From Clostridium sp. CAG:780 (lineage in GTDB: Bacteria > Bacillota > Clostridia > TANB77 > CAG-508): a stretch of 64,000 nucleotides of DNA. The stretch covers positions 56,905 to 120,904 of the forward strand of contig HF994469.1 of assembly GCA_000434195.1 (NCBI GenBank), given 5' to 3'. Below are positions 16,719 through 25,746 of this stretch, one piece after another; within the stretch, counting starts at the first letter, position 1, and the number at the start of each line of letters is the position of its first letter. Below the pieces are notes generated by a model. The model was not told the DNA's origin and did not search any database. It saw only the letters and a list, made by a program, of their open reading frames with translations. The position numbers and the translations under genes are program-made.

Positions 16719-17555
16719 ATGGAAAGAAAGAAAACAAGAGTATATGCATTTGTTGGACCATCAGGAACAGGAAAAAGTTATAGAGCACAAATGGTAGCAA
16801 GTGCAAATGATATTCATCATATTATAGATGACGGAATATTAATAAACGAAAACGAAGTGCTAGCTGGAACATCAGCAAAAAAAGCACCAACCAAAATCGA
16901 AACAGTAAAGCATGCGTTGTTTATAGAAAAAAAAGAACAAGATGAAATGAAAAAAGCATTAAAGAAGTATAAGCCAGATAGTATATTAATATTAGGAACA
17001 TCTGACAAAATGGTGGAAAAAATACAAGAAAATCTTGGATTACCTAAAATTGAGAAAACAATATATATAAACGAAGTTGCAACAGAAGACGAAATGGAAA
17101 AGGCACGAAATATGCGTGTAACACAAGGAAAGCATGTAATTCCAGTACCGACATTTGAAATAAAAAAAGATTTTTCTGGATATATATTAGACCCACTTCA
17201 AATATTTAGATCAAAAGGTAAAGGTGGAAATCCATACATATCAGAAAAGTCGATAATAAGACCAACATTCAGCTATTTAGGAAACTTCACAATATCGGAC
17301 AGCGTATTTAGACAAATAGCAGAACAAATTGCAAATAATATGCCATCAGTATATGAAGTAACACGAACCAGAGTTGAAAATTATGGGGACGGAATTTCAA
17401 TATATATGGAAGCGATAATAAACTATGGAAATAATATAATTGATGTAATGCAAGAATTAAAAAATAAAACCAAGAAAGAAATTGAAAAGCAGACAGCGAT
17501 GAATGTGTTAAAAGTAGACCTAGTAGCAAAAGGTATACACATGGAGGAGGAGTAA
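16719..17555 (+). CDS. P-loop ATPase fused to Asp23-like domain
   Basis: The 278-aa protein begins with a nucleotide-binding fold: Walker A VGPSGTGKSY (residues about 9-18), a DDG segment, and SILILGTSDKMVEKI as a possible Walker B strand. The C-terminal part from about residue 180 (FSYLGNFTISDSVFRQIAEQ) resembles Asp23/Gls24 or amphipathic DAK-type domains. ATG at 16719 is taken because AAGGAAAG precedes it. The gene is 1 bp from the cmk-plsC gene and probably co-transcribed. I infer an envelope-associated or regulatory nucleotide-binding protein; function is unknown. Confidence 0.6.
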   Translation: MERKKTRVYAFVGPSGTGKSYRAQMVASANDIHHIIDDGILINENEVLAGTSAKKAPTKIETVKHALFIEKKEQDEMKKALKKYKPDSILILGTSDKMVEKIQENLGLPKIEKTIYINEVATEDEMEKARNMRVTQGKHVIPVPTFEIKKDFSGYILDPLQIFRSKGKGGNPYISEKSIIRPTFSYLGNFTISDSVFRQIAEQIANNMPSVYEVTRTRVENYGDGISIYMEAIINYGNNIIDVMQELKNKTKKEIEKQTAMNVLKVDLVAKGIHMEEE

Positions 17556-17556
17556 A

Positions 17557-18867
17557 ATGTCTTTTATAGTAGCAATAGATGGACCAGCAGGAACAGGAAA
17601 AGGAACAATGGCGGAGTTGTTAGCAAAAAAATATAAGCTAGTAAACATAGACACAGGAGCAACTTATAGATGTGTCACATTAGAGATGCTAAATAAAAAT
17701 ATTAGCCTAGATGATGAAGAAAAGATTGCTGAAATGCTTAAAAACATCAAAATAGAAATGAGCAACGAGGATGGCAAGCAGAGGGTCTTATTAAATAGAG
17801 AAGACGTAACAGATAAAATAAGAAGTAAAGAAGTATCAAGCAATGTTTCACAAGTATCTAACATTAAGCAAATAAGGACGGCAATGGCAGGACTTCAAAG
17901 AAAAATGGCTCAAGGCAAAGACGTAATAATGGAAGGAAGAGATATCTGTACAGTAATATTCCCAACAGCAGATGTAAAAATATATCTTGATGCAGATGCT
18001 AAAGAAAGAGCAAAAAGAAGATTCAAGCAAAACCAAGAAAAAGGAATAGACATGTCATATGAGGAAGTTTTAGAGAACATTAAAGCGAGAGATAAGAATG
18101 ACATGGAAAAAGAAATTGGAGCGTTAAAAATTGCACCGGGAGCAACAGTAATAGATTCAACGAATATGACAATAAAACAAGCAGAAAAAGCTATTTCGAA
18201 GATTATAGATAAAAGAAAAACTGAAATAAAAAAAGAGAAAAAGATATATTGGGAAAGACCAGAAACGCCTTGGAAAAAAGGTGTGAGAACAACTATAAAA
18301 GCAATACTTCACGCATTTTATAAAATAGTATTTAGATTAGAAAAAGTAGATGAAGAAAATCTTCCTATGGACGAACCTGTTATAATATGTGCAAACCACT
18401 TAAATTACTGGGATGCAACAGGATTAGTAGTATGTTCAAAAAGGGTGATCAGATTTATAGGAAAAGAAGATTTATTTAATCATGCTTTCTTGAATTGGAT
18501 TGCACATGTATTTAATGTAATACCAATAAAAAGAGGTCAAAGAGACTTAGAGGCAATGAAGAGATGTCTAAAAGCACTAAAAAACGGAGAAGCAATAGGA
18601 CTATTCCCAGAAGGTACAAGAAAAGGCTTGGAAAAAGGAGCAAAAGTGCAAAATGGTGCAGCTTACATGGCTTTGAAAGCAAAAGTGAAAGTAGTACCAG
18701 TTGGAATACAGGGAACATTTAAACCTTTTACAAAAGTTAAATTAGTATATGGTAAACCACTAGATTTTAGTAAATACGATGCAAAAAATCCAGAAAAGGA
18801 CAACTTAGAGCTAGCAACAAAAGAGATTATGGACAATATAATTATGTTGACAAAAAAAGGAAAATAG
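17557..18867 (+). CDS. cmk: Cytidylate kinase fused to PlsC acyltransferase
   Basis: This 436-aa protein joins two enzymes. Residues 1 to about 220 are CMP/dCMP kinase: P-loop GPAGTGKGTMAELLAK, IDTGATYRCVTLE, GRDICTVIFPTADVKIYLDA. After a Lys-rich linker, residues about 235-436 are a 1-acyl-glycerol-3-phosphate acyltransferase with NHLNYWD (the HX4D motif, near 280) and FPEGTRKG (near 350). The first makes CDP for nucleic acids and CDP-diacylglycerol; the second makes phosphatidic acid, which CDP-DAG synthase combines with CTP. In many Clostridia these genes are adjacent or fused. Confidence 0.9.
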   Translation: MSFIVAIDGPAGTGKGTMAELLAKKYKLVNIDTGATYRCVTLEMLNKNISLDDEEKIAEMLKNIKIEMSNEDGKQRVLLNREDVTDKIRSKEVSSNVSQVSNIKQIRTAMAGLQRKMAQGKDVIMEGRDICTVIFPTADVKIYLDADAKERAKRRFKQNQEKGIDMSYEEVLENIKARDKNDMEKEIGALKIAPGATVIDSTNMTIKQAEKAISKIIDKRKTEIKKEKKIYWERPETPWKKGVRTTIKAILHAFYKIVFRLEKVDEENLPMDEPVIICANHLNYWDATGLVVCSKRVIRFIGKEDLFNHAFLNWIAHVFNVIPIKRGQRDLEAMKRCLKALKNGEAIGLFPEGTRKGLEKGAKVQNGAAYMALKAKVKVVPVGIQGTFKPFTKVKLVYGKPLDFSKYDAKNPEKDNLELATKEIMDNIIMLTKKGK

Positions 18868-18935
18868 TTTATAATAAAGAGCGTATATAACTTAAAATAT
18901 AAAGCAAATAACTAAATTAGAAATGAAGGATTTTT

Positions 18936-20036
18936 ATGGGAAATTTTGAAGACAATTTAACTTTTGAGGATGTAATAAATCAAACTTTTAAGCAAATAAA
19001 AACAGGAACAACTGTCACAGGAACAATAATCGAAATAAATAAACAAGGAGAAATCTTTGTAGATATAGGTTATAAAGCGGATGGAATTATTCCAAAAGCT
19101 GAGTTCTTTAGTGAAAAAGGATTATCTCCAAACGAAGAATATGCAGTTGGAGATAAGATAAAAGCAGATGTTTTAAAATTAAATGACGGACAAGGCAATG
19201 TTTTAATGTCTTGCAAACATGCAAAAATAAGAGAAATAAGAAAAGAGTTTAAGGAAAAAGTAGAGGAAAAAAACATCTTCGAAGAAACAGTAAGCCAAGT
19301 AAATAAAAATGGACTAATCATATTATATAAACAATTAATCAGAATATTTATACCATTATCACTTTCAAACATAGGAAGAGATGAAGATGTAAATGAATAT
19401 AAGGGTAAAACAGTTAGATTTAGAGTAATAGAAAATGACGAAAGAGCAAAGAAAATTATTGGTTCTATAAAAGATGTAGTAGAAGAAGAAAAAAGACAAA
19501 AATCAGAAGAATTTTGGAATAGCATAGAAGTTGGTAAAAAATATGTTGGAACAGTAACAAGTATTAGCGACTATGGAGCGTTTGTTGATATAGGCGGAGC
19601 ACAAGGACTTCTACATATATCAGAAATAGCTTGGGGAAGAAACCAAAATCCTAAAGACATATTACAAGTAGGACAAGAAATTGATGTTAAAGTTAAAGAA
19701 CTAGACAAAGAAAATAAGAGATTTAAACTGTCATACGAGAAAAAAGGACCAAATCCTTGGAATAAAGTTGGAGAAAAATACAACATAGGAGATATAGTAA
19801 AAGTTAAGATTTCAAAACTAATGCCTTTTGGAGCATTTGCAGAACTAGAAAAAGGAGTAGAAGGATTAGTACATATTTCACAGATCTGTGAAAGAAAAAT
19901 CTCAAAACCAGAAGAAGAACTAAAAGTCGGGCAAAAAGTAAATGCAAAAATAATAAATATCGACTTAGAAAATAAAAAAATAGAACTTTCAATTAGAGAA
20001 TTGGAAGGAACTTCTAATGAATACAAAGAAAACTAA
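18936..20036 (+). CDS. rpsA: S1 RNA-binding domain protein (RpsA-like)
   Basis: The 366-aa protein has four S1 OB-fold repeats: about 20-85 (GTTVTGTIIEINKQGEIFVDIG), a degenerate one about 105-175, 190-258 (VGKKYVGTVTSISDYGAFVDIG) and 275-345 (GDIVKVKISKLMPFGAFAEL). Such short S1 proteins in Bacillota take the rpsA place after cmk and bind mRNA or ribosome. Usually ispH (often fused to rpsA) lies between cmk and this gene; it is absent here. A weak AAGGA site precedes the ATG. Confidence 0.85.
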   Translation: MGNFEDNLTFEDVINQTFKQIKTGTTVTGTIIEINKQGEIFVDIGYKADGIIPKAEFFSEKGLSPNEEYAVGDKIKADVLKLNDGQGNVLMSCKHAKIREIRKEFKEKVEEKNIFEETVSQVNKNGLIILYKQLIRIFIPLSLSNIGRDEDVNEYKGKTVRFRVIENDERAKKIIGSIKDVVEEEKRQKSEEFWNSIEVGKKYVGTVTSISDYGAFVDIGGAQGLLHISEIAWGRNQNPKDILQVGQEIDVKVKELDKENKRFKLSYEKKGPNPWNKVGEKYNIGDIVKVKISKLMPFGAFAELEKGVEGLVHISQICERKISKPEEELKVGQKVNAKIINIDLENKKIELSIRELEGTSNEYKEN

Positions 20037-20059
20037 TAAGCTTAAAGCAAAACCAGGAT

Positions 20060-20108
20060 GTTGGAAGATAGAAGCTGGCACACAAAAGCCGAGCATCTAA
20101 CTTCCAAC
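20060..20108 (+). ncRNA. Structured leader upstream of typA
   Basis: GTTGGAAG (20060-20067) pairs with CTTCCAAC (20101-20108). Inside, AGAT/ATCT and GC-GGC/GCC-GC stems close a loop ACACAAAA. No T-run follows. It is a compact three-helix element about 40 bp before the typA start; a cis-regulatory or ribosome-sensing role is possible, and no known family is recognised. Confidence 0.4.
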
Positions 20109-20145
20109 CTCACATTATAAATAATAAAAATCGAGGGGAAAGAAA

Positions 20146-21954
20146 ATGAATAATAAGAATATAAGAAATATAGCAATAATTGCACACGTTGATCATGGAA
20201 AAACAACATTAGTAGATGCTTTGTTAAAACAAAGCCACGTATTTAGAGAAAACGAACAAGTATCAGAAAGAATAATGGACTCTGGAGATATAGAAAAAGA
20301 AAGAGGAATAACAATCCTTTCTAAAAACACATCAGTAATGTATGATGGAGTAAAAATAAACATAGTTGATACTCCTGGACATGCAGACTTTGGAGGAGAA
20401 GTAGAGCGTGTTCTAAAAACAGTTGATGGAGTTTTACTATTAGTAGATGCTTTCGAGGGTGTCATGCCACAGACTCGTGAAGTTCTAAAAAAATCTTTAG
20501 CATTAAATCTAAAACCAATAGTAGTAATAAATAAAATAGATAGACCAGGAGCAGATCCAGAAAAAGTATTGGATAAGGTTATAGAGCTATTTATAGAACT
20601 AAATGCAACAGATGATCAATTAGACTTCCCAGTTATATATGCATCAGCAAAAAACGGAATAGCAAAAATGAATTTATCAGATGAATCTGACAACATTACT
20701 TGCATATTCAAAACAATAATAGAGAAAATAGATCCACCACAATGTGATATAGATGGAACAATGCAAATGTTAGTTTCTAACATCGATTATGATGATTATT
20801 TAGGAAGAATCGCAGTTGGAAGAGTTGAGCGTGGAAAGATTAAAAATGGAATGTCAGTAGCTGTTTGCAAAGACGAAAAAAATGAACAAGGAAAAATTGC
20901 AAAATTATTCACATATATGGGATTAAAAAGAACAGAAGTAGATGAAGTTGAAGCAGGAGATATAGTTGCAGTATCTGGAATATCAAACATCAACATAGGT
21001 GATACAATTTGTGATTTGTCTAATCCAGAGAAGATACCATTTGTAAATATAGATGAGCCAACAGTTTCTATGACATTTAGTGTAAACAATGGACCATTTG
21101 CAGGAAAAGAAGGAGAGTTTGTAACTTCAAGACACATTAGAGATAGATTATTCAAAGAACTAGAAAGAAATGTAAGCTTAAGAGTAAAAGAAACAGCTTC
21201 ACCAGATAGCTTCGAGGTATGTGGTAGAGGAGAATTACATTTATCTGTATTAATCGAAACAATGAGAAGAGAAGGATATGAACTACTAGTATCAAGACCA
21301 AAAGTTATATTCAAAGAAATAGATGGAGTAAAATGTGAGCCAATAGAGAACTTAGTTGTAAACGTACCAGATGAAGCAATAGGAACAGTTATAGAAAAAC
21401 TAGGTAGACGTAAAGCAGAAATGAAAAATATGGAACCTGCAGAGCTAGGACATACAAAAATAGAATTTAGAATACCAGCTCGTGGATTAATTGGTTACAG
21501 AACAGAATTCTTAACAGATACAAAAGGAACAGGAACAATGAACTCAATATTTGATTGCTATGAACCATATAAAGGAGATATACAATCAAGAACAAGAGGT
21601 GTTTTAGTAGCATTTGAACAAGGAACATCAATAACATACGGATTATACAATGCTCAATTAAGAGGAGAACTATTTATAGGTCCTGGTGTAGAAGTATATG
21701 AAGGAATGATAGTCGGAATCAACTCTAGAAACGAAGATATATCAATAAATGTATGTAAAGAAAAACACTTAACAAATACAAGAGCTTCAGGTTCTGATGA
21801 TGCTTTAAGATTAGTTCCACCAATTCAATTATCATTAGAAAAAGCTATAGAATTCATAGCAGAAGATGAACTTGTAGAAGTAACTCCCAAAAATATTAGA
21901 TTAAGAAAAATAATCTTAAATAATAAAGACAGAGAAAAAGCAGCAAGAAGATAA
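20146..21954 (+). CDS. typA: GTPase TypA/BipA
   Basis: The 602-aa translational GTPase assists 50S assembly, especially under cold or stress. G1 AHVDHGKTT (residues about 13-21), G2 with RGITI, G3 DTPGHADFGGEVERVL, G4 NKIDRPGA and G5 SAKNG are all present. They are followed by EF-Tu-like domain 2, EF-G-like domains III and V, and the TypA-specific C-terminal domain (FEQGTSITYGLYNAQLRGEL; RASGSDDALRLVPP). GAGGGGAAAG is the ribosome binding site. Confidence 0.96.
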   Translation: MNNKNIRNIAIIAHVDHGKTTLVDALLKQSHVFRENEQVSERIMDSGDIEKERGITILSKNTSVMYDGVKINIVDTPGHADFGGEVERVLKTVDGVLLLVDAFEGVMPQTREVLKKSLALNLKPIVVINKIDRPGADPEKVLDKVIELFIELNATDDQLDFPVIYASAKNGIAKMNLSDESDNITCIFKTIIEKIDPPQCDIDGTMQMLVSNIDYDDYLGRIAVGRVERGKIKNGMSVAVCKDEKNEQGKIAKLFTYMGLKRTEVDEVEAGDIVAVSGISNINIGDTICDLSNPEKIPFVNIDEPTVSMTFSVNNGPFAGKEGEFVTSRHIRDRLFKELERNVSLRVKETASPDSFEVCGRGELHLSVLIETMRREGYELLVSRPKVIFKEIDGVKCEPIENLVVNVPDEAIGTVIEKLGRRKAEMKNMEPAELGHTKIEFRIPARGLIGYRTEFLTDTKGTGTMNSIFDCYEPYKGDIQSRTRGVLVAFEQGTSITYGLYNAQLRGELFIGPGVEVYEGMIVGINSRNEDISINVCKEKHLTNTRASGSDDALRLVPPIQLSLEKAIEFIAEDELVEVTPKNIRLRKIILNNKDREKAARR

Positions 21955-21975
21955 AAAAGAGAAAAGGGGAAAAGT

Positions 21976-22497
21976 ATGAAAGATTTAAATGTTTTAATAA
22001 GTAAAGAAGAAATTAATAAAAAATTAGATGAAATGGCTGAAATATTGGACAGAGATTATGAAGGAAAAGCAATAACAGTTCTTTCTGTATTAAATGGAGC
22101 AGTATTTTTTACAACAGACCTAACATCAAGAATGAAAACAAAAATGCAATTTGCATTTATTAAAGTATCAAGCTATGAGGGAACAGAAAGTACAGGAAAA
22201 ATAAAATTAAAAGCAGATGTAGATGATTCTCTTATAGAAGGAAAAGATGTATTAATAGTAGAAGATATAGTAGATACAGGAAGAACAATGTCTTACTTAT
22301 TAGAACATTTAAAAGCTAAGAACCCAAAAAGCTTAAAGTTATGCTCATTGATTAGTAAACCAAGTAGAAGAGAAATCAAAGTTCCAATAGATTATTTAGG
22401 ATTTGAAATACCAAATAAATTTATAATAGGCTATGGTTTTGATGACGAAGAAGGTTATAGAAGAAATTTACCTTATATAGGATACAAAGAGGTCTAA
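21976..22497 (+). CDS. hpt: Hypoxanthine phosphoribosyltransferase
   Basis: The 173-aa enzyme salvages hypoxanthine and guanine with PRPP to IMP and GMP. It has the PRPP loop VLIVEDIVDTGRTMSYLLEHL (about 90-110), the flexible-loop SSYEGTESTGK, and the family C-terminal KFIIGYGFDDEEGYRNLPYIG-type segment. AAGGGGAAA precedes the ATG. It lies 22 bp after typA and 4 bp before a methyltransferase gene. Confidence 0.94.
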   Translation: MKDLNVLISKEEINKKLDEMAEILDRDYEGKAITVLSVLNGAVFFTTDLTSRMKTKMQFAFIKVSSYEGTESTGKIKLKADVDDSLIEGKDVLIVEDIVDTGRTMSYLLEHLKAKNPKSLKLCSLISKPSRREIKVPIDYLGFEIPNKFIIGYGFDDEEGYRRNLPYIGYKEV

Positions 22498-22500
22498 TAA

Positions 22501-23097
22501 ATGAATAAGGACGAGTTATCAAAAATAAAACAAAAAGCACTTGAAGACAAAATTCCAATAATAATGGATGACACTTTAGAAGTGATTTCTAAAATACTGA
22601 TAGAAAAGAAACCTGAAAGAATATTGGAAATAGGAGCAGCAGTGGGCTATTCAGCAATGTGCTTTTCTGAGTATTTATCAGAGAATGGCAAAATAGATAC
22701 AATAGAAAGAGATGAACAAAGAATTGCTGAATGTAAAAAGAATCTAAAAAAGGTAGGAGTAGAAGGCAGAATCAATCTATATGAAGGAGACGCTGTTGAG
22801 ATACTTCCAACTTTGAATGAAAAATATGATATAGTCTTTATAGATGCTGCAAAAGGAAAATATCCATTTTTCTTAGAACAAGCACTTCGTATGTTAAAAG
22901 ATGATGGAGTAATATTTGCAGACAATATTTTGTACAAGGGTTATGTAATGAGTGATTATAACAAACATAAACAAAGAACAGCAGTAACACATTTAAGAGA
23001 ATATATAAAGGAAACCACAGAAAATCCAGAATTACAAACTGAGATTTTAGAAGTTGGAGACGGACTAGCTATAACAAGAAGGAGAATAGAAAAATAA
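22501..23097 (+). CDS. trmR: tRNA 5-hydroxyuridine methyltransferase (TrmR-like)
   Basis: The 198-aa protein is a class I SAM methyltransferase of the O-methyltransferase family 3. Motif I is ILEIGAAVGYSAMCFSEYL, an acidic DTIERDEQRI follows, and VFIDAAKGKYPFF and DNILYKGYV are the family metal and substrate segments. In Bacillus subtilis TrmR (YrrM) methylates tRNA 5-hydroxyuridine-34 to 5-methoxyuridine. The next gene, 1 bp away, is a U32 protein like the hydroxylases that make its substrate (TrhP), which supports this assignment. Confidence 0.82.
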   Translation: MNKDELSKIKQKALEDKIPIIMDDTLEVISKILIEKKPERILEIGAAVGYSAMCFSEYLSENGKIDTIERDEQRIAECKKNLKKVGVEGRINLYEGDAVEILPTLNEKYDIVFIDAAKGKYPFFLEQALRMLKDDGVIFADNILYKGYVMSDYNKHKQRTAVTHLREYIKETTENPELQTEILEVGDGLAITRRRIEK

Positions 23098-23098
23098 G

Positions 23099-24334
23099 AT
23101 GAAAAAGCCAGAGTTATTAGCACCAGCAGGCTCTTTTGAAAAAGCAAAAGTAGCTTTTATGTATGGAGCAGATGCGGTATATTGTGGAACAGCATCACTA
23201 TCACTAAGAAGTAGAGCAGAAGTAGACGATGATGATTTAATAAATACAATAAAATATGCTCATAGTATAGGCAAAAAAGTATATGCAGCTATTAATATCT
23301 ATGCATGGGATAGCAATTATGAGGAAATAGAAAAACAAGTAAAAAGATTAGCGGAAGTTAAAGTAGATGGAATAATTGCATCTGATGGTGGTGTAATACA
23401 AAAAATACGTGAAGTAGCGCCAGAGATAGAAGTTCATATCAGTACACAAGCAAATGTAGTAAGTTATCATAGTGCAAAGTTTTGGTATGACAATGGAGCA
23501 AAAAGAGTAATATTAGGAAGAGAAACAAGTAAAGATCAGATAGAAGCAATAATGAAGAACAAACCAGAAGACTTAGAAGTAGAAATGTTTGTACATGGAG
23601 CTTTATGTTGGGCATATTCTGGAAGATGCTTCTTAAGTGAATACTTATCTTGTAGAAGTGCAAACCTAGGAGATTGCTCTCAAAGTTGCAGATGGGCGTA
23701 TAATATGTATTTAGAAGAAAAGAATAATCCAGGAAACTTAATGCCAGTAGAAACTGACGAAAATGGCACATACATATTATCATCAAAAGATTTATGCTTA
23801 ATAAAAGAAATTCCACAAATAATAGAAATGGGCGTAGATAGCTTAAAGATAGAAGGCAGACTAAAAACAGAATACTATCTAGCAAGTGTAGTAAATGTGT
23901 ATAGAAATGCAATAGATGATTATATTAAAGATACAGAAAATTATGATTATACTAAATACTTAAAAGAACTAGAAAAAATAAAAACAAGAGGACTTACAAC
24001 ATTCTATTTTAATGATAGAAATAATAAGGACTTCCAAGAGTATGAAGGAAAGCAATATAATCCCAACTTTGAATTTGGTGGAAAAATAATAGAAGACAAG
24101 CCAGCTGGAGAAATATCAACAATAGAAATCAAAAATAAATTAAAAGTTGGTGATGTACTAGAGCTAATAATACCAAATAAAATAGAAGCGGAAGACTTTG
24201 AAATAAAAGAACTATTTGACAGTGAAACAGGAGAAAAAATAGAAACAGTAAATCCTGGAAAACTTGGACAAACAGTAAAACTAACAATACCATATGAAGT
24301 AAAACAAGGATGGATATTAAGAAGAAAAAAATAA
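23099..24334 (+). CDS. trhP: tRNA U34 hydroxylation protein TrhP (U32 family)
   Basis: The 411-aa protein belongs to peptidase family U32, whose studied members are RNA hydroxylation factors, not proteases. Features: ELLAPAGSFEKAKVAFMYGADAVY at the start, the FVHGALCWAYSGRCFLSEYL signature, Fe-S cysteines (C-x-SANLGDCSQSCRW, SKDLCLIKEIP) and IEGRLKTEYYLASV. Its length matches the short TrhP type rather than the DUF3656-extended RlhA type. Next to trmR it would make ho5U34 in tRNA. Confidence 0.85.
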   Translation: MKKPELLAPAGSFEKAKVAFMYGADAVYCGTASLSLRSRAEVDDDDLINTIKYAHSIGKKVYAAINIYAWDSNYEEIEKQVKRLAEVKVDGIIASDGGVIQKIREVAPEIEVHISTQANVVSYHSAKFWYDNGAKRVILGRETSKDQIEAIMKNKPEDLEVEMFVHGALCWAYSGRCFLSEYLSCRSANLGDCSQSCRWAYNMYLEEKNNPGNLMPVETDENGTYILSSKDLCLIKEIPQIIEMGVDSLKIEGRLKTEYYLASVVNVYRNAIDDYIKDTENYDYTKYLKELEKIKTRGLTTFYFNDRNNKDFQEYEGKQYNPNFEFGGKIIEDKPAGEISTIEIKNKLKVGDVLELIIPNKIEAEDFEIKELFDSETGEKIETVNPGKLGQTVKLTIPYEVKQGWILRRKK

Positions 24335-24339
24335 ACTAG

Positions 24340-24369
24340 GAGCGAGCACAGGCTCGCTCTTTGTTTGTG
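24340..24369 (+). terminator. Terminator after trhP
   Basis: GAGCGAGC, loop ACAG, GCTCGCTC, then TTTGTTT. Confidence 0.85.
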
Positions 24370-24406
24370 TAGAGTACAATAGGTTCCATAACTTTTAAGA
24401 TGAAAA

Positions 24407-25222
24407 TTATTGCACTTTTTCATATTTGGCCAACTTATAAGAAAGAACCAAAGAAACAATCATAATTATAATTGAAATTAATCCAGTTAAATCAAAGGAA
24501 AATCCAGGATAAAGCACGAAAATAGAACCAAGAGTAAATCCTATTATTGCTAAGAAAGTAGACTGATGATATTTCTTTAATAAAATATTAATAATTTTAA
24601 GCCAAACAATGCTACCTAGTAAAACACCGATTGCCAAAGGAATAAGGAATCTTAAATTAACACTTGCAATAGCAGAAATGTATTCAGAATAAACTCCAAG
24701 ACACATCAGAATTATAGTATTACTAACGCCGGGCACAACAATTCCAATAGACATTATAAATCCTGCAAATACTAAATAAAAAGGATTATAAATAAAATCT
24801 AAAACAATATTAGTAAAATCAAAATGATTTTCAAATACAATTAATAAAACTCCTATACTAAAAGATACAATAAGAGGAAAAAGACTTTTTAATCGAATAC
24901 ACTTACCAAAATTAGCTTGTTTAAATAAGGCAGGGACAGTACCAAGAATCAAACCAATAAATGCATAACAAGCCTGAAACTTAAAAGTATTAAAAAAATA
25001 TTTTATTACATTTCCAAAAAGAACAATTCCAAAGAAAGCACTAAGTCCAATTGGAAATAAAAAAGCAAAATTCTTTTTAAAATCTTTAAACAAGTTTAAA
25101 ACAGAATCTACCAGTTTTTCATAAATTCCAAAAATAACACAAAAAACTCCACTGCTAACGCCAGGTAGAATTGCGCCAAAACCTATTAAAATACCAATAA
25201 CAAAATTAAATATACCACTCAT
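24407..25222 (-). CDS. popT: DUF368 protein, PopT-like polyprenyl-phosphate translocase
   Basis: The 271-aa polytopic protein has eight or so membrane segments and two inverted family repeats, GFGAILPGVSSGVFCVIFGIYE and IGIVVPGVSNTIILMCLGVY. DUF368 proteins (PopT) are reported to return undecaprenyl-phosphate to the cytoplasmic face. In the first repeat the usual SGGT is SSGV. It is a single gene convergent with trhP and divergent from sigK. It complements UppP at 6430-7239 in the lipid-carrier cycle. Confidence 0.85.
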   Translation of the reverse strand: MSGIFNFVIGILIGFGAILPGVSSGVFCVIFGIYEKLVDSVLNLFKDFKKNFAFLFPIGLSAFFGIVLFGNVIKYFFNTFKFQACYAFIGLILGTVPALFKQANFGKCIRLKSLFPLIVSFSIGVLLIVFENHFDFTNIVLDFIYNPFYLVFAGFIMSIGIVVPGVSNTIILMCLGVYSEYISAIASVNLRFLIPLAIGVLLGSIVWLKIINILLKKYHQSTFLAIIGFTLGSIFVLYPGFSFDLTGLISIIIMIVSLVLSYKLAKYEKVQ

Positions 25223-25358
25223 ATAAACCTCTAACGCTTTATAAATAAGTATGGCAAAATAATAAAAATATGAATAAAAATAAATTTTAGAGGTCAGGCA
25301 CTTTCGTAAAAACTATAACATATATTATGGTATAGCAAGAAATGGAGGTGCTTGCACA

Positions 25359-25745
25359 ATGCTTACCATCTCATTAACGGGATTTTTAGCTTTCTTACAA
25401 ACATCAGTATTTGCAGTTGGATATATAGCGAGCAACAATTTATTTCCTGAACCATTAAGTAACGAAGAAGAAAAAATGTATCTAGAAAAAATGGAAAAAG
25501 GAGATGAAGAAGCTAAAAATATATTAATTGAACGAAACCTAAGACTAGTTGCTCACATATCGAAAAAATACTCTAGCACAAATATAGATCAAGAAGATTT
25601 GATTTCTATTGGAACGATTGGATTAATAAAGGGAATAAACAGTTATAAAATAAACAAAGGAACAAAACTCTCGACATATGTTTCTAGATGCATAGACAAC
25701 GAAATACTAATGTACTTAAGAGCGACTAAAAAACATCGGAGCTGA
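25359..25745 (+). CDS. sigK: Sigma-K, N-terminal part (split frame)
   Basis: This 128-aa reading frame holds a hydrophobic pro-sequence-like N-terminus and sigma region 2 (RNLRLVAHISKKY, EDLISIGTIGLIKGINSY, GTKLSTYVSRCIDNEILMYLRATKK). It stops at TGA 25743-25745, where full-length SigK continues in the +1 frame. A run of six A (25728-25733) lies just before the break. With five A the product would read TKNIGAEVYLED, which aligns without gaps to SigK of other Clostridia. GGAGGTG precedes the start. Sigma-K drives late mother-cell sporulation genes. Confidence 0.85.
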   Translation: MLTISLTGFLAFLQTSVFAVGYIASNNLFPEPLSNEEEKMYLEKMEKGDEEAKNILIERNLRLVAHISKKYSSTNIDQEDLISIGTIGLIKGINSYKINKGTKLSTYVSRCIDNEILMYLRATKKHRS

Positions 25746-25746
25746 A

